In this document: positions 22,989 through 31,267 of the stretch, piece after piece | Layout of the letters: the number at the start of each line of letters is the position of its first letter | How positions within the stretch are numbered: position 1 is the first letter of the stretch | Virus record (IMG/VR): IMGVR_UViG_3300005563_000051 | Span: 1 to 42,893 of that record | Strand: one strand, 5' to 3' | Length of the DNA: 42,893 nucleotides | Source: a virus | Notes under the pieces: model-generated | The model's input: the letters and a program-made list of their open reading frames with translations, nothing else | Databases searched by the model: none | What the model was told of the DNA's origin: nothing | Program-made: the position numbers and the translations under genes

Positions 22989-24034
22989 CCGCGCTCTTCG
23001 ACGTTCCGACCCCCGCGCAGCGCAAGCCCGGACCGCGCGTGACGCCCACTGCGACCCTTGTGCTGCCCGCCACCGCGTCGCGTGACGAATGGCTCGCCGC
23101 CCGACGCGAAGGCATCGGCGCCTCCGACGTGCCCGCGATCCTCGGGGTCTCCGACTACGGCACACCCCGCTCCGTCTACTACGACAAGATCGGCGAAGCC
23201 GTGGACGGCGCGACCGACGCCGCGCACTGGGGCACCGTCCTGGAAGAACCCATCGCCCGCGAATGGGCGCGGCGCAACCGCTCCGTGGTGCGCCGAGTGG
23301 GCCTGGTCGCGCACATCGACGACCCGATCCTGATGTGCACCCTGGACCGGCGCATCACCGAATGCCCGCTGCCCGACTCCCGCCGCGAACAGTGCGCGCT
23401 GGAGGTCAAGTGCCGTTCCGCGTTCAAGGCGGCGCGCTGGCACGCGAACCTGCCCGACGATGTCGCGGGCCAGATGCTGTGGCAGATCGCGGTGACCGGC
23501 TACGACCACATCCACTACGCGGTGCTGGTCGGCGGCAACGACTACCGGCAGGGCGTAGTGCGCCGCGCCGATCACGAGCCGACGATCCGGCACATCGTGG
23601 CCGCTTGCAAGCGGCTTTGGTCCGAGTTCGTCGTGCCGCGCATCGTGCCGGCCGCTGACTCGGAGCACGGCGAGCGGGAGCTGGAGATGTACAAGCGCAT
23701 GCACCGCTCCCGCTCCGGCCTGGTCGCAGCTGCGGATCCGGAGGCGGTGAAGCGGGCGCTGCTCGACTACGAGGAGCACCGGCTCGCGGAGTCGGCGGCG
23801 AAGAAGGCGAAGGCGGTGGCGCAGGCGGAGTTGCTGCACCTGCTGGGCGATCACGAGGCGCTGCTGATCGACGGCCAGGTGGCGTACGAGATGCGCCCGA
23901 CGCGGCGCACGTACACGGACCTGGAGCGGCTGGCTGAGCGCTACCCGGAGGCGTACCGCGACTGTGTCGTGGAGCGGCCCGGCCGCCAACTGGCGATCGA
24001 TACGGAGTTCAAGCAGATGGCGGAGGCGCAGTGA
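22985..24034 (+). CDS. YqaJ/RecB-type phage exonuclease
   Basis: 349 residues from GTG 22985. The YqaJ viral recombinase pattern is clear: EWLAARREGIGASDVPAILG (36-55), WGTVLEEPIAREWARRN, then MCTLDRR (Asp121) and LEVKCRSAFKAARW (Glu140, Lys142), the D...ExK catalytic set of PD-(D/E)XK nucleases. A long helical C-terminus follows (EAVKRALLDYEEHRLAESAA). The enzyme resects double-strand ends for single-strand annealing and is paired with the Erf-like gene next to it. Confidence 0.87.
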   Translation: MTALFDVPTPAQRKPGPRVTPTATLVLPATASRDEWLAARREGIGASDVPAILGVSDYGTPRSVYYDKIGEAVDGATDAAHWGTVLEEPIAREWARRNRSVVRRVGLVAHIDDPILMCTLDRRITECPLPDSRREQCALEVKCRSAFKAARWHANLPDDVAGQMLWQIAVTGYDHIHYAVLVGGNDYRQGVVRRADHEPTIRHIVAACKRLWSEFVVPRIVPAADSEHGERELEMYKRMHRSRSGLVAAADPEAVKRALLDYEEHRLAESAAKKAKAVAQAELLHLLGDHEALLIDGQVAYEMRPTRRTYTDLERLAERYPEAYRDCVVERPGRQLAIDTEFKQMAEAQ

Positions 24035-24939
24035 TGATGAGGCTTGCAGAGAACGCGGCGGCACTGGCCGGCGAACCGCTGCCGGGCACGATGGTCGCAG
24101 ACGAGCCGCAGTTCCGGGCCGCGCCCGACCTGACCGAACCGGACCTGGGTGACCTGACTGTCGACGGCGAGAAGGTGCCCGTCGTGGTCGCCTGGTCGCG
24201 GGTGATGGGCGAGATCCGCTCCATCGGGAAGAACCAGGACTTCGACGGCGGCAGGGCCGGGAAGTTCAAGTTCCGCGGCATCGAGGCGGCGTTGAACGCG
24301 TTCGGGCCCGCATGCCGCAAGCACGGCGTGGTGGTCTCTCAGCATCGCGTCGTTGCCGAGTACCGCGAGATTTCCACTGCCAGCGGCGGCAAGATGCGCG
24401 AGTGCACGGCGACGGTCACCTACCGCATCTACGGGCCGTCGGGCGATTTGTCGGAGTTCATCGAGTGCCAGGCGATGGGTGAGGCGTCGGATAGCGGCGG
24501 CCGGTCGACGCCGAAGGCTCAGTCGATCGCGCTGCGCACCTTGCTGATCAACAACGGCCTGGTGCCGACCGAGGACCGGGACGCGGACGCAGACCACTTC
24601 GAGCGCGGCGAGACGAACGTACGCACGGCGGCCTCGTACCTGGCGGAGGTGTTCAGCCCGGAGACCTCGCATGCACGCCTTCAGCAGATCTACCGCGAAC
24701 TGGTATCGAACCGGATCGCGACGTCGCTGGTGCGCAACGAGATCGGCGAGGACGAGGAGATCGGGAAGCTGGTCGCGCGCCTCGGCAAGGAACGCAAAGC
24801 GCGGCCCACTACGGACCCGTGGGCCTCGTCGCAGTCGCCGGCGCATGTCGGCCATCCGGACGGCGAATACGACGCAGACTGCGCCGGGTGCAGGGCGGAG
24901 TCGGCCGAAGCCGACCGGATCGCGGCAGGCGGCGCCTGA
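24034..24939 (+). CDS. Erf-family single-strand annealing protein
   Basis: About 301 residues. Starts GTG 24031, ATG 24034 and ATG 24037 are clustered; ATG 24034 has GGAGG at the best distance (7 nt). The Erf core is AWSRVMGEIRSIGKNQDF, FKFRGIEAALNAFGPACRKH, GVVVSQHRVVAEYRE and IECQAMGEASDSGGRSTPKA, followed by QSIALRTLLINNGLVPTE. C-terminus CAGCRAESAEAD has a small Cys motif. It anneals resected strands with the YqaJ exonuclease as a two-component recombination system. Confidence 0.84.
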   Translation: MMRLAENAAALAGEPLPGTMVADEPQFRAAPDLTEPDLGDLTVDGEKVPVVVAWSRVMGEIRSIGKNQDFDGGRAGKFKFRGIEAALNAFGPACRKHGVVVSQHRVVAEYREISTASGGKMRECTATVTYRIYGPSGDLSEFIECQAMGEASDSGGRSTPKAQSIALRTLLINNGLVPTEDRDADADHFERGETNVRTAASYLAEVFSPETSHARLQQIYRELVSNRIATSLVRNEIGEDEEIGKLVARLGKERKARPTTDPWASSQSPAHVGHPDGEYDADCAGCRAESAEADRIAAGGA

Positions 24940-25679
24940 TGGGTACCCCGTGGTGGCTTGGCCCCGCAGTGTCGTTCGACCTCGAGTCGACGGGTGTCGA
25001 TGTAGCGCAGGACCGGATCGTGACGGTCGCGCTGCTGTACCTCGACGGCCCGTCGGTGCGCCCGGAACGGTACCTGCTCGATCCGGGCGTCGAGATCCCC
25101 GAGGCCGCGACCGCCATCCATGGGATCAGCACGCAGCACGCGCGGGAGCACGGCGAGCAGCCCGGCCCGGCATTGAGCGATACCGCCGCGAAGCTGGCGC
25201 AGGCGATGCACTCCGGGACACCCGTGATCGGCGCGAACATCAGCTACGACTTGTCGCTGCTGCACTTCGAGTGCCTGCGCCACGGCATCCCGACGCTCTC
25301 GCAGCGCCTGGACGGCGCGATGCGCCCGGTGATCGATATCCGCGTGCTCGACCTTGCCGTCGACAAGTGGCGCAAGGGCAAGCGCAAGCTGACCGATCTG
25401 TGTGCGCACTACGAGGTGACGCATCACGGCGCGCACGACAGCGCCTATGACGCTCTGGCTGCCGCGCAGGTCGCCGCCGTGATCGCGGAGCGGTTTCCGA
25501 GGGTGGGTTCGCTCACGCTGGACGAGTTGCACGACGCGCAGGTGGCGTGGGCGCACGAGCAGCGCACTGACCTGCAGGCGTACTTCGATCGCAAGCGCCA
25601 AGACGGCGAGGCGCGCAAGGTCGTGGAGTTGGGCTGGCCGCTGTACGACCAGTGCGCGGATGTGGCGGTGTCGCCGTGA
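24939..25679 (+). CDS. DnaQ-like (DEDDh) 3'-5' exonuclease
   Basis: 246 residues from ATG 24939, in a TGATG overlap. Catalytic pattern VSFDLESTGVD (Asp14, Glu16), NISYDLSLLHFE (Asp104) and GAHDSAYDALAA (His166, Asp171) matches the DEDDh family. LTDLCAHYEVTHHGAHDSAY is the usual Exo III region. Acts on DNA or RNA 3' ends, perhaps in replication or recombination repair. C-terminus is a helical tail. Confidence 0.85.
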   Translation: MGTPWWLGPAVSFDLESTGVDVAQDRIVTVALLYLDGPSVRPERYLLDPGVEIPEAATAIHGISTQHAREHGEQPGPALSDTAAKLAQAMHSGTPVIGANISYDLSLLHFECLRHGIPTLSQRLDGAMRPVIDIRVLDLAVDKWRKGKRKLTDLCAHYEVTHHGAHDSAYDALAAAQVAAVIAERFPRVGSLTLDELHDAQVAWAHEQRTDLQAYFDRKRQDGEARKVVELGWPLYDQCADVAVSP

Positions 25680-25990
25680 CGGCCGCGCATGTCTGGCATT
25701 TCTTCGCGTCGATGCCCGCAGTGGTGCAGGCGTGGGCCGTGTTCGCGCTGGCGCTGCTGGGTCTCGGCGTGCGGTGCGCGTCGCTGTGGGTCGGACGGGC
25801 GGTGGCGTGGGTGGACGAGCACCGTCTCGTGCCGCGCGCTGCGCGGTTGCTGTGGCGCCGCCGCGAGTGGCGGGTGCGGCTGGCCCGCCGGGGCCCGCGC
25901 TGGTGGGTCGATCGCCGCGCCCGGGTGCTGTTCGCGGACCTGGAGCGTGCGGGTGACGACCTCGAGGAGGCCGATCGTGGACGCCTCTGA
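25676..25990 (+). CDS. Small membrane protein (104 aa)
   Basis: GTG 25676 in a GTGA overlap. One clear hydrophobic segment AVVQAWAVFALALLGLGVRC (about 15-34), then an Arg/Trp-rich amphipathic tail (RAARLLWRRREWRVRLARRG). Topology suggests a single-pass inner membrane anchor with a basic cytoplasmic tail. Function unknown. Confidence 0.63.
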   Translation: MTAAHVWHFFASMPAVVQAWAVFALALLGLGVRCASLWVGRAVAWVDEHRLVPRAARLLWRRREWRVRLARRGPRWWVDRRARVLFADLERAGDDLEEADRGRL

Positions 25991-26405
25991 GGCGCTGTTC
26001 GACATGGGCGTAGCCGCGCTGTTCGTCGCGGGCGTAGTGATCGCGTTCGCCGAGGTGCTGGCTCGCCGTGCCGACCGCCGCTACGCCGAGCAGTTGCGCG
26101 GTCGCGAACTGGCGGCTCAGGCGCGCACCGCGGTGATGCGGGCCGATCTCGAGCGGGCGCGGGCGCTGAACGACTGCGCGTTCGAGGCCGCCGAGCAGCA
26201 GCTCGCGCAGTCCGGCCGGCGGCGCCAGATGCCGTCGCGCGAGCAGGTGCGCGCGGGCGTGTCCTCGGTCACGGGCGAGCACGACCGGATCGAGGACATC
26301 CCGGCGATCGAGCTGCTCACGTTCGCGGCGATCGTGGACGGCCTGCGCGAACGTCCGGCGACTCCCGCCGATCCAGGCCAGGCGGGCGGTCCGCTCCAGT
26401 GGTGA
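25977..26405 (+). CDS. Membrane-anchored coiled-coil protein (142 aa)
   Basis: GTG 25977 with GGAGG 6 nt upstream, overlapping the previous gene by 14 nt. N-terminal transmembrane helix FDMGVAALFVAGVVIAFAEV, then a long Ala/Arg coiled coil (RADLERARALNDCAFEAAEQ). Together with the previous gene it may form a membrane pair. Function unknown. Confidence 0.62.
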   Translation: MDASEALFDMGVAALFVAGVVIAFAEVLARRADRRYAEQLRGRELAAQARTAVMRADLERARALNDCAFEAAEQQLAQSGRRRQMPSREQVRAGVSSVTGEHDRIEDIPAIELLTFAAIVDGLRERPATPADPGQAGGPLQW

Positions 26406-26426
26406 CCCTCCCGTCCTGATCAAGCC

Positions 26427-26461
26427 CCGGCCGCGCGTCCTCCCCCTCGTCGCGCGGCCGG
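26427..26461 (+). terminator. Long perfect GC hairpin in the 160-nt early gap
   Basis: CCGGCCGCGCG (26427-26437) is the perfect complement of CGCGCGGCCGG (26451-26461) with a 13-nt loop. No T tract, as is common in actinobacteria. It separates the recombination genes from the DUF5131 unit and could be a terminator or attenuator. Confidence 0.57.
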
Positions 26462-26565
26462 TAGCCGCGAAGCATCCCGCGGCGAACCGGTCCCGTTCCC
26501 GTCCAGCTGGCGGGGCGGGGCCGGGAGGGGGCAACCAATCCGATCCGATCCCCGAGGGGGACCCC

Positions 26566-27528
26566 TTGAGTACCAAGACCAGCATCGAATGGGCCAAAAA
26601 CAGCGACGGGACCGAAGGGCGCACCTGGAATCCCGTGGTCGGCTGCGACAAGGTCAGCGAGGGCTGCGGGCTGCCGAGGTTCGAGGGCGACAAGTCCGGC
26701 GGCTGCTACGCCGAGAGCATCGCCCGTCGCTTCGCCGGTTCGAAGGCCTTTCCGAACGGGTTCGCTGTCACGCTGCACCCGGAGCGCCTGAACGACCCGC
26801 TCAAGTGGCGCAAGCCGACCCGCGTGTTCGCGAACTCCATGTCCGACCTGTTCCACGACGCGGTGCCGGACCAGTTCATCGCGCAGGTATTCGCGGTGAT
26901 GGCCGCGACTCCGCAGCACGAGTACATGATCCTCACGAAGCGGCACGCGCGGATGCGTTCGCTGCTGCGGTCGGATGCTTTCGGCGAAATGGTGTGGCGC
27001 GCCTTTACCGACATCGACCACCCGGGCAAGGACTGGGAGGTCAACGAGAAACTGATCGGTGATCGCGCAACGCCGCGGCCGATGCCGCCACTCCCCCACG
27101 TGATGCTCGGCGTGAGCGCGGAGGATCAGCACTGGGCGCAGGTCCGCATCCCGGCACTCTTGGAGACCCCTGCGGCGACGCGATTCGTCAGCCTGGAGCC
27201 GCTGTTGGGGCCGATCGATCTGCGCAACCTGCATGCGCGGGGCGTGGTCATGGACGCGCTCGGCGGCGGCGTGAAGACCCTGCAGGGTGAGATCTACACC
27301 TCAACGCCTTCGGTGCTCGATCTGGTGATCGTGGGCGCGGAGTCGGGTTCGGGTGCGCGAGACATGGATCTGGATTGGGTCCGCGCGCTGCGCGATCAGG
27401 TCACGCGGGCCAGCGAGGTGGCGTTCTTCTTCAAGCAGGCAGCTGTGCATGGCAAGAAGATCCCGACGCCGGAGCTCGACGGGCGCGTGTGGGTGCAGAT
27501 GCCGCAGGTACGCGGGGTGGTCCGGTAA
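26566..27528 (+). CDS. DUF5131 / phage Gp37-Gp68 family protein
   Basis: 320 residues from TTG 26566 (GAGGGGG upstream). Family signatures: KTSIEWAKNSDGTEGRTWNP, a Cys cluster (GCDKVSEGCG and GGCYAESIARRF) and RVFANSMSDLFHDAVPDQFI, then YMILTKRHARM and GVSAEDQHWAQVRIPAL, DLVIVGAESGSGARDMDLDW and FFFKQAAVHGKK. The set of three Cys resembles an iron-sulphur or metal site; the family has been suggested to be distantly related to radical SAM enzymes, but the activity in phages is unknown. There is a ~12-residue insertion between the second and third Cys. Confidence 0.85.
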   Translation: MSTKTSIEWAKNSDGTEGRTWNPVVGCDKVSEGCGLPRFEGDKSGGCYAESIARRFAGSKAFPNGFAVTLHPERLNDPLKWRKPTRVFANSMSDLFHDAVPDQFIAQVFAVMAATPQHEYMILTKRHARMRSLLRSDAFGEMVWRAFTDIDHPGKDWEVNEKLIGDRATPRPMPPLPHVMLGVSAEDQHWAQVRIPALLETPAATRFVSLEPLLGPIDLRNLHARGVVMDALGGGVKTLQGEIYTSTPSVLDLVIVGAESGSGARDMDLDWVRALRDQVTRASEVAFFFKQAAVHGKKIPTPELDGRVWVQMPQVRGVVR

Positions 27529-28055
27529 TGGGCAGTCGCCTTGGCGTCCTGAAGGGCGCCGCACAGAAGACCGGGCTTTCGCTCGATGACTACCAGGCCA
27601 AGGTCGATGCCGGCGAGAAGTGGTGCACCGGCTGCAAGGACTGGCATCCGAAGTCCGAGTTCAGTGTCGACGCGAGCCGATGGGATGGCCGCAAGTCCGT
27701 CTGTGTTGAGCGTAGTAACGCGCGCCATCGGCAGGCCTATCGGCCGAGGCCGCGACCGGAGCCGGGGCGTCGCTTCCAGGCGCCTCGGGATGATGACCGC
27801 AGGCAGGCTCGCGGGCGCGTTAACCATCTGGTGAAGGTGGGCCTGCTGCCCAACCCGAACGATGTGCCGTGCACAGACTGCGGGCATCTTGAGCCGGGCC
27901 GGAGGCCGCGCCACGAGTATGACCACTACCTCGGCTATGCGTCCGACCACCAGGAGGACGTCGAGGCGGTTTGCAGCCCGTGCCATCACCGCCGCGAGTG
28001 GTCGCGGAAGAAGTCGCGTGGCGACAACTCGGCAGCCAAGGCGGTGCCGGCGTGA
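27528..28055 (+). CDS. HNH-type zinc endonuclease-like protein
   Basis: 175 residues from ATG 27528 in a TAATG overlap. First zinc knuckle KWCTGCKDWHPKSEFSVDAS, then a basic linker, then CTDCGHLEPGRRPRHEYDHY followed by LGYASDHQEDVEAVCSPCHH. The C..C...YDHY...C..CHH arrangement is an HNH/EndoVII-like module. A homing or packaging-related nuclease is possible. Coupled to the DUF5131 gene. Confidence 0.73.
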   Translation: MGSRLGVLKGAAQKTGLSLDDYQAKVDAGEKWCTGCKDWHPKSEFSVDASRWDGRKSVCVERSNARHRQAYRPRPRPEPGRRFQAPRDDDRRQARGRVNHLVKVGLLPNPNDVPCTDCGHLEPGRRPRHEYDHYLGYASDHQEDVEAVCSPCHHRREWSRKKSRGDNSAAKAVPA

Positions 28056-28426
28056 TGACCAATCCGACCGTCGACGCCGTCCTGGCCGCGCTCACCCTAT
28101 GCACGCAGCTCGCCGACGCGCGCACTGACGCCCCGATCACGATCGCCACGCTCACCAAGACCCACCGCGCCCCGCGCATCCCCGCGGCAGCCGGGCAGGG
28201 CGCGGTGACGTTGACGGTGCTTTCCGACGCCGTGTACGTCACGGTCGCGCGCCGGGGCGACACGCGCACGCTGTGGGCGGTCGCGGTGCCGTTCCCGCAC
28301 GCGGCGGGCAGCCTATCGGTGCCGGACGCCAAGCGGATCGACTCGCGCGCGTACCGGGCGACGCTGGGCGCTGACCTGGAGGCCGCGCTGCTGGTCGCCC
28401 GCGAGCAGACCGGAGCGGCAGCGTGA
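28055..28426 (+). CDS. Hypothetical protein (123 aa)
   Basis: ATG 28055 in a TGATG overlap. Helical N-terminus (NPTVDAVLAALTLCTQLADA), a beta core (AVTLTVLSDAVYVTVARRGD), then RTLWAVAVPFPHAAGSLSVP and DLEAALLVAREQTG. No family known. Overlaps the methylase start by 4 nt. Confidence 0.67.
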   Translation: MTNPTVDAVLAALTLCTQLADARTDAPITIATLTKTHRAPRIPAAAGQGAVTLTVLSDAVYVTVARRGDTRTLWAVAVPFPHAAGSLSVPDAKRIDSRAYRATLGADLEAALLVAREQTGAAA

Positions 28427-29250
28427 AGCCCCCAGTGCCGTACTTCGGCAGCAAGCAAACCCTCGCGCCGTGGATCGTCAGCATGCTGCCACCGCACGAA
28501 CACTACGTTGAACCCTTCGCCGGTTCCCTCGCGGTACTGCTGGCCAAACCGCCCTCGCGCATGGAGACCGTCAACGACCTCGACCACAGCCTGGTGACTT
28601 TCTGGCGCGTACTACGGAACCGACCGGAGGAACTGGCGCGCGCCTGCGCCCTGACGCCGCACTCGCGCGCCGAATACGAGAACGCCCTCATCCGCCTGGA
28701 CGCCGAAACGGACGACCTCGAACGCGCCCGCCTCGTATGGGTACTACTGCACCAGGGGCGCGCACGTCGCCTCGACGGGTACGACGGCTGGAAACACGCC
28801 GCCGCCCAGCGCCGCGTCCCCGCCGTCATCGGCAACGCCCTGGACCGGATAGCGCCGGCTGCGGCGCGCCTGCACGCAGTCACGCTCGAGTGTGCGCCAG
28901 CGCTCGACGTGATCTCCGAGTACGGCGCTCGCCCCGAGGTACTGCTCTACCTCGACCCGCCGTACCTCGAGGACACGCGCCACCCTGCTGCGCGCTACGG
29001 CCACGAGATGCGGGATCCCGAGGGGCATCGCGAGTTGGCGCGGGCGCTGCACGGGTGCGCGGCGGCGGTCGTGCTGTCCGGCTACCCGTCGCCGCTCTAT
29101 GACGGGCTGTACGGGGGCTGGGACCGTGTGCAGTGCCCTGCGGCGACCGGTAACGGGCGCCCGGGCGCCCGTGCCCGCACCGAGGTGCTGTGGTCGAACC
29201 GCCCGCTCGGCGCGCAGGGCGTCTTGAACTTCGAGGCGGGTGCCGCGTGA
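28423..29250 (+). CDS. Dam-type DNA adenine N6-methyltransferase
   Basis: 275 residues from GTG 28423. Class D12 features: PPVPYFGSKQTLAPWIVSML, motif I EPFAGSLAVLL (30-40), NDLDHSLVTFWRVLRN and DPPY (178-181) in YLDPPYLEDTRHPAARYGHE. It transfers a methyl group to adenine, presumably to protect phage DNA or alter regulatory sites. The target sequence cannot be read from the sequence. No cognate restriction endonuclease is nearby. Confidence 0.85.
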   Translation: MKPPVPYFGSKQTLAPWIVSMLPPHEHYVEPFAGSLAVLLAKPPSRMETVNDLDHSLVTFWRVLRNRPEELARACALTPHSRAEYENALIRLDAETDDLERARLVWVLLHQGRARRLDGYDGWKHAAAQRRVPAVIGNALDRIAPAAARLHAVTLECAPALDVISEYGARPEVLLYLDPPYLEDTRHPAARYGHEMRDPEGHRELARALHGCAAAVVLSGYPSPLYDGLYGGWDRVQCPAATGNGRPGARARTEVLWSNRPLGAQGVLNFEAGAA

Positions 29251-29798
29251 ACCGCCCTCGGTACACCGACGCCCTGGGTGAGCGCCTGCTCGCCACGGTG
29301 CGCGACGCGTACGCCGACGCCGACCCGGCGCCCCCGAGCCTCGCCGAGCGGTCCGGCTCCGCGCTCGACCTGCGCGCGCTGACTATTCGCCAGCCCTGGC
29401 TCGACGCGATCATCACCGACGACACCGACCCGAAGCGCACCGAGAACCGGACGACCCGCACGCATCGGCGCGGACTGGTCTTGCTGCACGCGGGCAAGAG
29501 TTACGACCGGCACGCCGCAGACCAGCCGGTTCTGCGCCGCTGGATGATGCGCACGGGCGCATTCCGGTTCGAGTCTCAACTCGGCTCGATCCTCGGACTC
29601 GCGCAGATCACCGACTGCCATGAGGCGGCCGGCTGCTGCGCGCCGTGGGGCGAACCGGGGCCGGGCGTCTTCCATTACACGCTCGACCGTGTGCGCCGCC
29701 TGCCGGAGCCGGTGCCGTGCAAGGGCGCGCTGGGGTTCTGGCGTCCGCCGCAGGACGTGCTCGACGCCGCGGCCGGGCAATTGGCAGGTGCGTCGTGA
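29247..29798 (+). CDS. ASCH/PUA-like RNA- or nucleotide-binding domain protein
   Basis: 183 residues from GTG 29247. The ASCH pattern is ALTIRQPWLDAIITDDTD, then KRTENRTTRTHRRGLVLLHA, GKSYD, GSILGLAQITDCHEAAGCCA and VPCKGALGFWRPPQD. ASCH domains resemble PUA folds and bind RNA or modified nucleotides. It follows the methylase directly and may read modified nucleic acid (inference). Confidence 0.77.
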   Translation: MNRPRYTDALGERLLATVRDAYADADPAPPSLAERSGSALDLRALTIRQPWLDAIITDDTDPKRTENRTTRTHRRGLVLLHAGKSYDRHAADQPVLRRWMMRTGAFRFESQLGSILGLAQITDCHEAAGCCAPWGEPGPGVFHYTLDRVRRLPEPVPCKGALGFWRPPQDVLDAAAGQLAGAS

Positions 29799-30004
29799 AG
29801 ACCCTCACCGCTCCCGAGTCGACCAGCCAACTGCTTGGCGACACCGGCACCGTGCACGTCGTGCACTGCGACGAGAACACCGCGCTGTGCGGCCTGGACG
29901 TGACGCACGTGCCGTGGGTGTCGGACGACGAGGAGACCACCTGCGTGGTGTGCGAGGACCTCGACGAGCAGGGCTACTGCCCAGTCTGCGGGGGCGAGTG
30001 GTGA
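29795..30004 (+). CDS. Small Cys-rich (zinc ribbon) protein, 69 aa
   Basis: GTG 29795, GTGA overlap. HVVHCDENTALCGLDVTHVP then CVVCEDLDEQGYCPVCGGEW: a His/Cys and two CxxC pairs, likely one zinc site. Common kind of actinophage accessory protein. Function unknown. Confidence 0.7.
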   Translation: MKTLTAPESTSQLLGDTGTVHVVHCDENTALCGLDVTHVPWVSDDEETTCVVCEDLDEQGYCPVCGGEW

Positions 30005-30453
30005 CCGAGATCGCCGCCCCGCCCGAGTCCCCCGCCGCGGCCCGAGCCTCAACCGCGGCGGGCCAGACCCCTCCCCCCGCGCTCGGACCGCACCCTGCGC
30101 GGGGGGAGGGAGCCACCCGTCGGCAACCCGTCTCGCGCATGACCGAGGCGGCGTGGACCGCGAAGATCCGCGAGACCGCCGCGTACTACGGGTGGATCAC
30201 GTACCACACGCACAACTCGAAGTTCTCCGAGCGCGGCTGGCCCGACTTCGTCCTCGGTCATCCTCGGCGTCGGCGCACGATCTTCGCCGAGCTCAAGACC
30301 GAGACCGGGCGCCTTAGCGACCCGCAGCGCGCCTGGCTCACCCACCTGACGGCGTGCGGGTTCGAGACCGCGCTGTGGCGGCCGAGCGACATGGGCACGG
30401 TCGTCGCGGTGCTCGGCCCGCAGCAGCGCGCTACCCGGTGGGAGCCGCGATGA
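30001..30453 (+). CDS. VRR-NUC domain nuclease
   Basis: 150 residues from GTG 30001; about 45 N-terminal residues are disordered and Pro/Ala-rich. Domain from MTEAAWTAKIRETAAYYGWI: FSERGWPDFVLG and TIFAELKTETGRLSDPQRAW contain the PD...ExK active site, with a C-terminal FETALWRPSDMGTVVAVLG. Family members are Holliday junction or flap nucleases used in phage replication or recombination. Confidence 0.84.
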   Translation: MTEIAAPPESPAAARASTAAGQTPPPALGPHPARGEGATRRQPVSRMTEAAWTAKIRETAAYYGWITYHTHNSKFSERGWPDFVLGHPRRRRTIFAELKTETGRLSDPQRAWLTHLTACGFETALWRPSDMGTVVAVLGPQQRATRWEPR

Positions 30454-30544
30454 GCGTGCCCGAGTAGTACTCAACGAATGTGCTGGCTTATAGCCGCCGA
30501 GCAGCGACATTCCCCGTTTCTAACCCCAGAGGACACGTGCATTG

Positions 30545-30922
30545 ATGAGCACCACAGCAGACCACTACCTCGCGCGTGACTGGCCGCCGGACACCCCCAC
30601 CGTGCACCCGACGACCGCGGAGTACGCGCTCGGCGAGCACGCCTGCAACCTCGCGCGGGAGCGTGACGCGGCACTGGAGACCGCGGCCCGCGAGCACGCC
30701 GAGAACCAGCGACTGGCCGAGGCGAACCGGCAGCTTCGCGAACGGGTGGCGTTGCAGGGCCAGACGATCGCGGCGCTGCGTCGGCAACTCGCGGTGGCTT
30801 CCACGGGCCGTGTCATGAAGCGCATCGACGCGGCACTGTCGGGCCCGTGCGCGTGTCTGGGTGACGGCGCGGGCGGCGAGCCTCGGCGCGGCCGGTGGAT
30901 CCCGTGGGTGCGTGCGCGGTGA
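30545..30922 (+). CDS. Coiled-coil hypothetical protein (125 aa)
   Basis: ATG 30545 after AGAGGAC; TTG 30542 is an alternative. Middle region ACNLARERDAALETAAREHA, ENQRLAEANRQLRERVALQG then QTIAALRRQLAVASTGRVMK is a plain coiled coil. C-terminus GPCACLGDGAGGEPRRGRWI has a Cys pair. The 91-nt gap before it is AT-richer and may hold a promoter, but no clear element was found. Confidence 0.63.
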   Translation: MSTTADHYLARDWPPDTPTVHPTTAEYALGEHACNLARERDAALETAAREHAENQRLAEANRQLRERVALQGQTIAALRRQLAVASTGRVMKRIDAALSGPCACLGDGAGGEPRRGRWIPWVRAR

Positions 30923-31206
30923 TCGCGTTGCGCCTCGGCCGGCTGCTGGTGCTGGGCGCGTGCCCGGCGCTGGTGGCCGGCTGCGCGTTCGCGGCGAAAG
31001 CCCACCTGCCCGCGCTGGTGCTCGGCTGCGCGTGCGGGTCGGTGCTGGCGCTGTTCCTGGGCCTCGGCCTGTGTGTCGCTGGCGGCGGGTCGATGGGTGA
31101 GCGGGCCGCGGAACCGTACGAGCAGTTGTTGCCGAGCCTCGTGGACCTGCCGTGCGGCGGCTGCGGGCAGTGCGAGGACTGCGATCTCCGCCTGGCGGAC
31201 GTGTGA
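30919..31206 (+). CDS. Membrane protein with Cys-rich tail (95 aa)
   Basis: GTG 30919, 4-nt overlap. Two hydrophobic helices (LLVLGACPALVAGCAFAAKA; VLGCACGSVLALFLGLGLCV), then a tail with CGGCGQCEDCD, a likely metal-binding cluster. Possible membrane anchor. Function unknown. Confidence 0.6.
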   Translation: MIALRLGRLLVLGACPALVAGCAFAAKAHLPALVLGCACGSVLALFLGLGLCVAGGGSMGERAAEPYEQLLPSLVDLPCGGCGQCEDCDLRLADV

Positions 31207-31267
31207 ATACCGCCCCGATCAAGCCGCTCCCCAGCCAAACCGAACTCGACTTCAACCAGGAGACATC

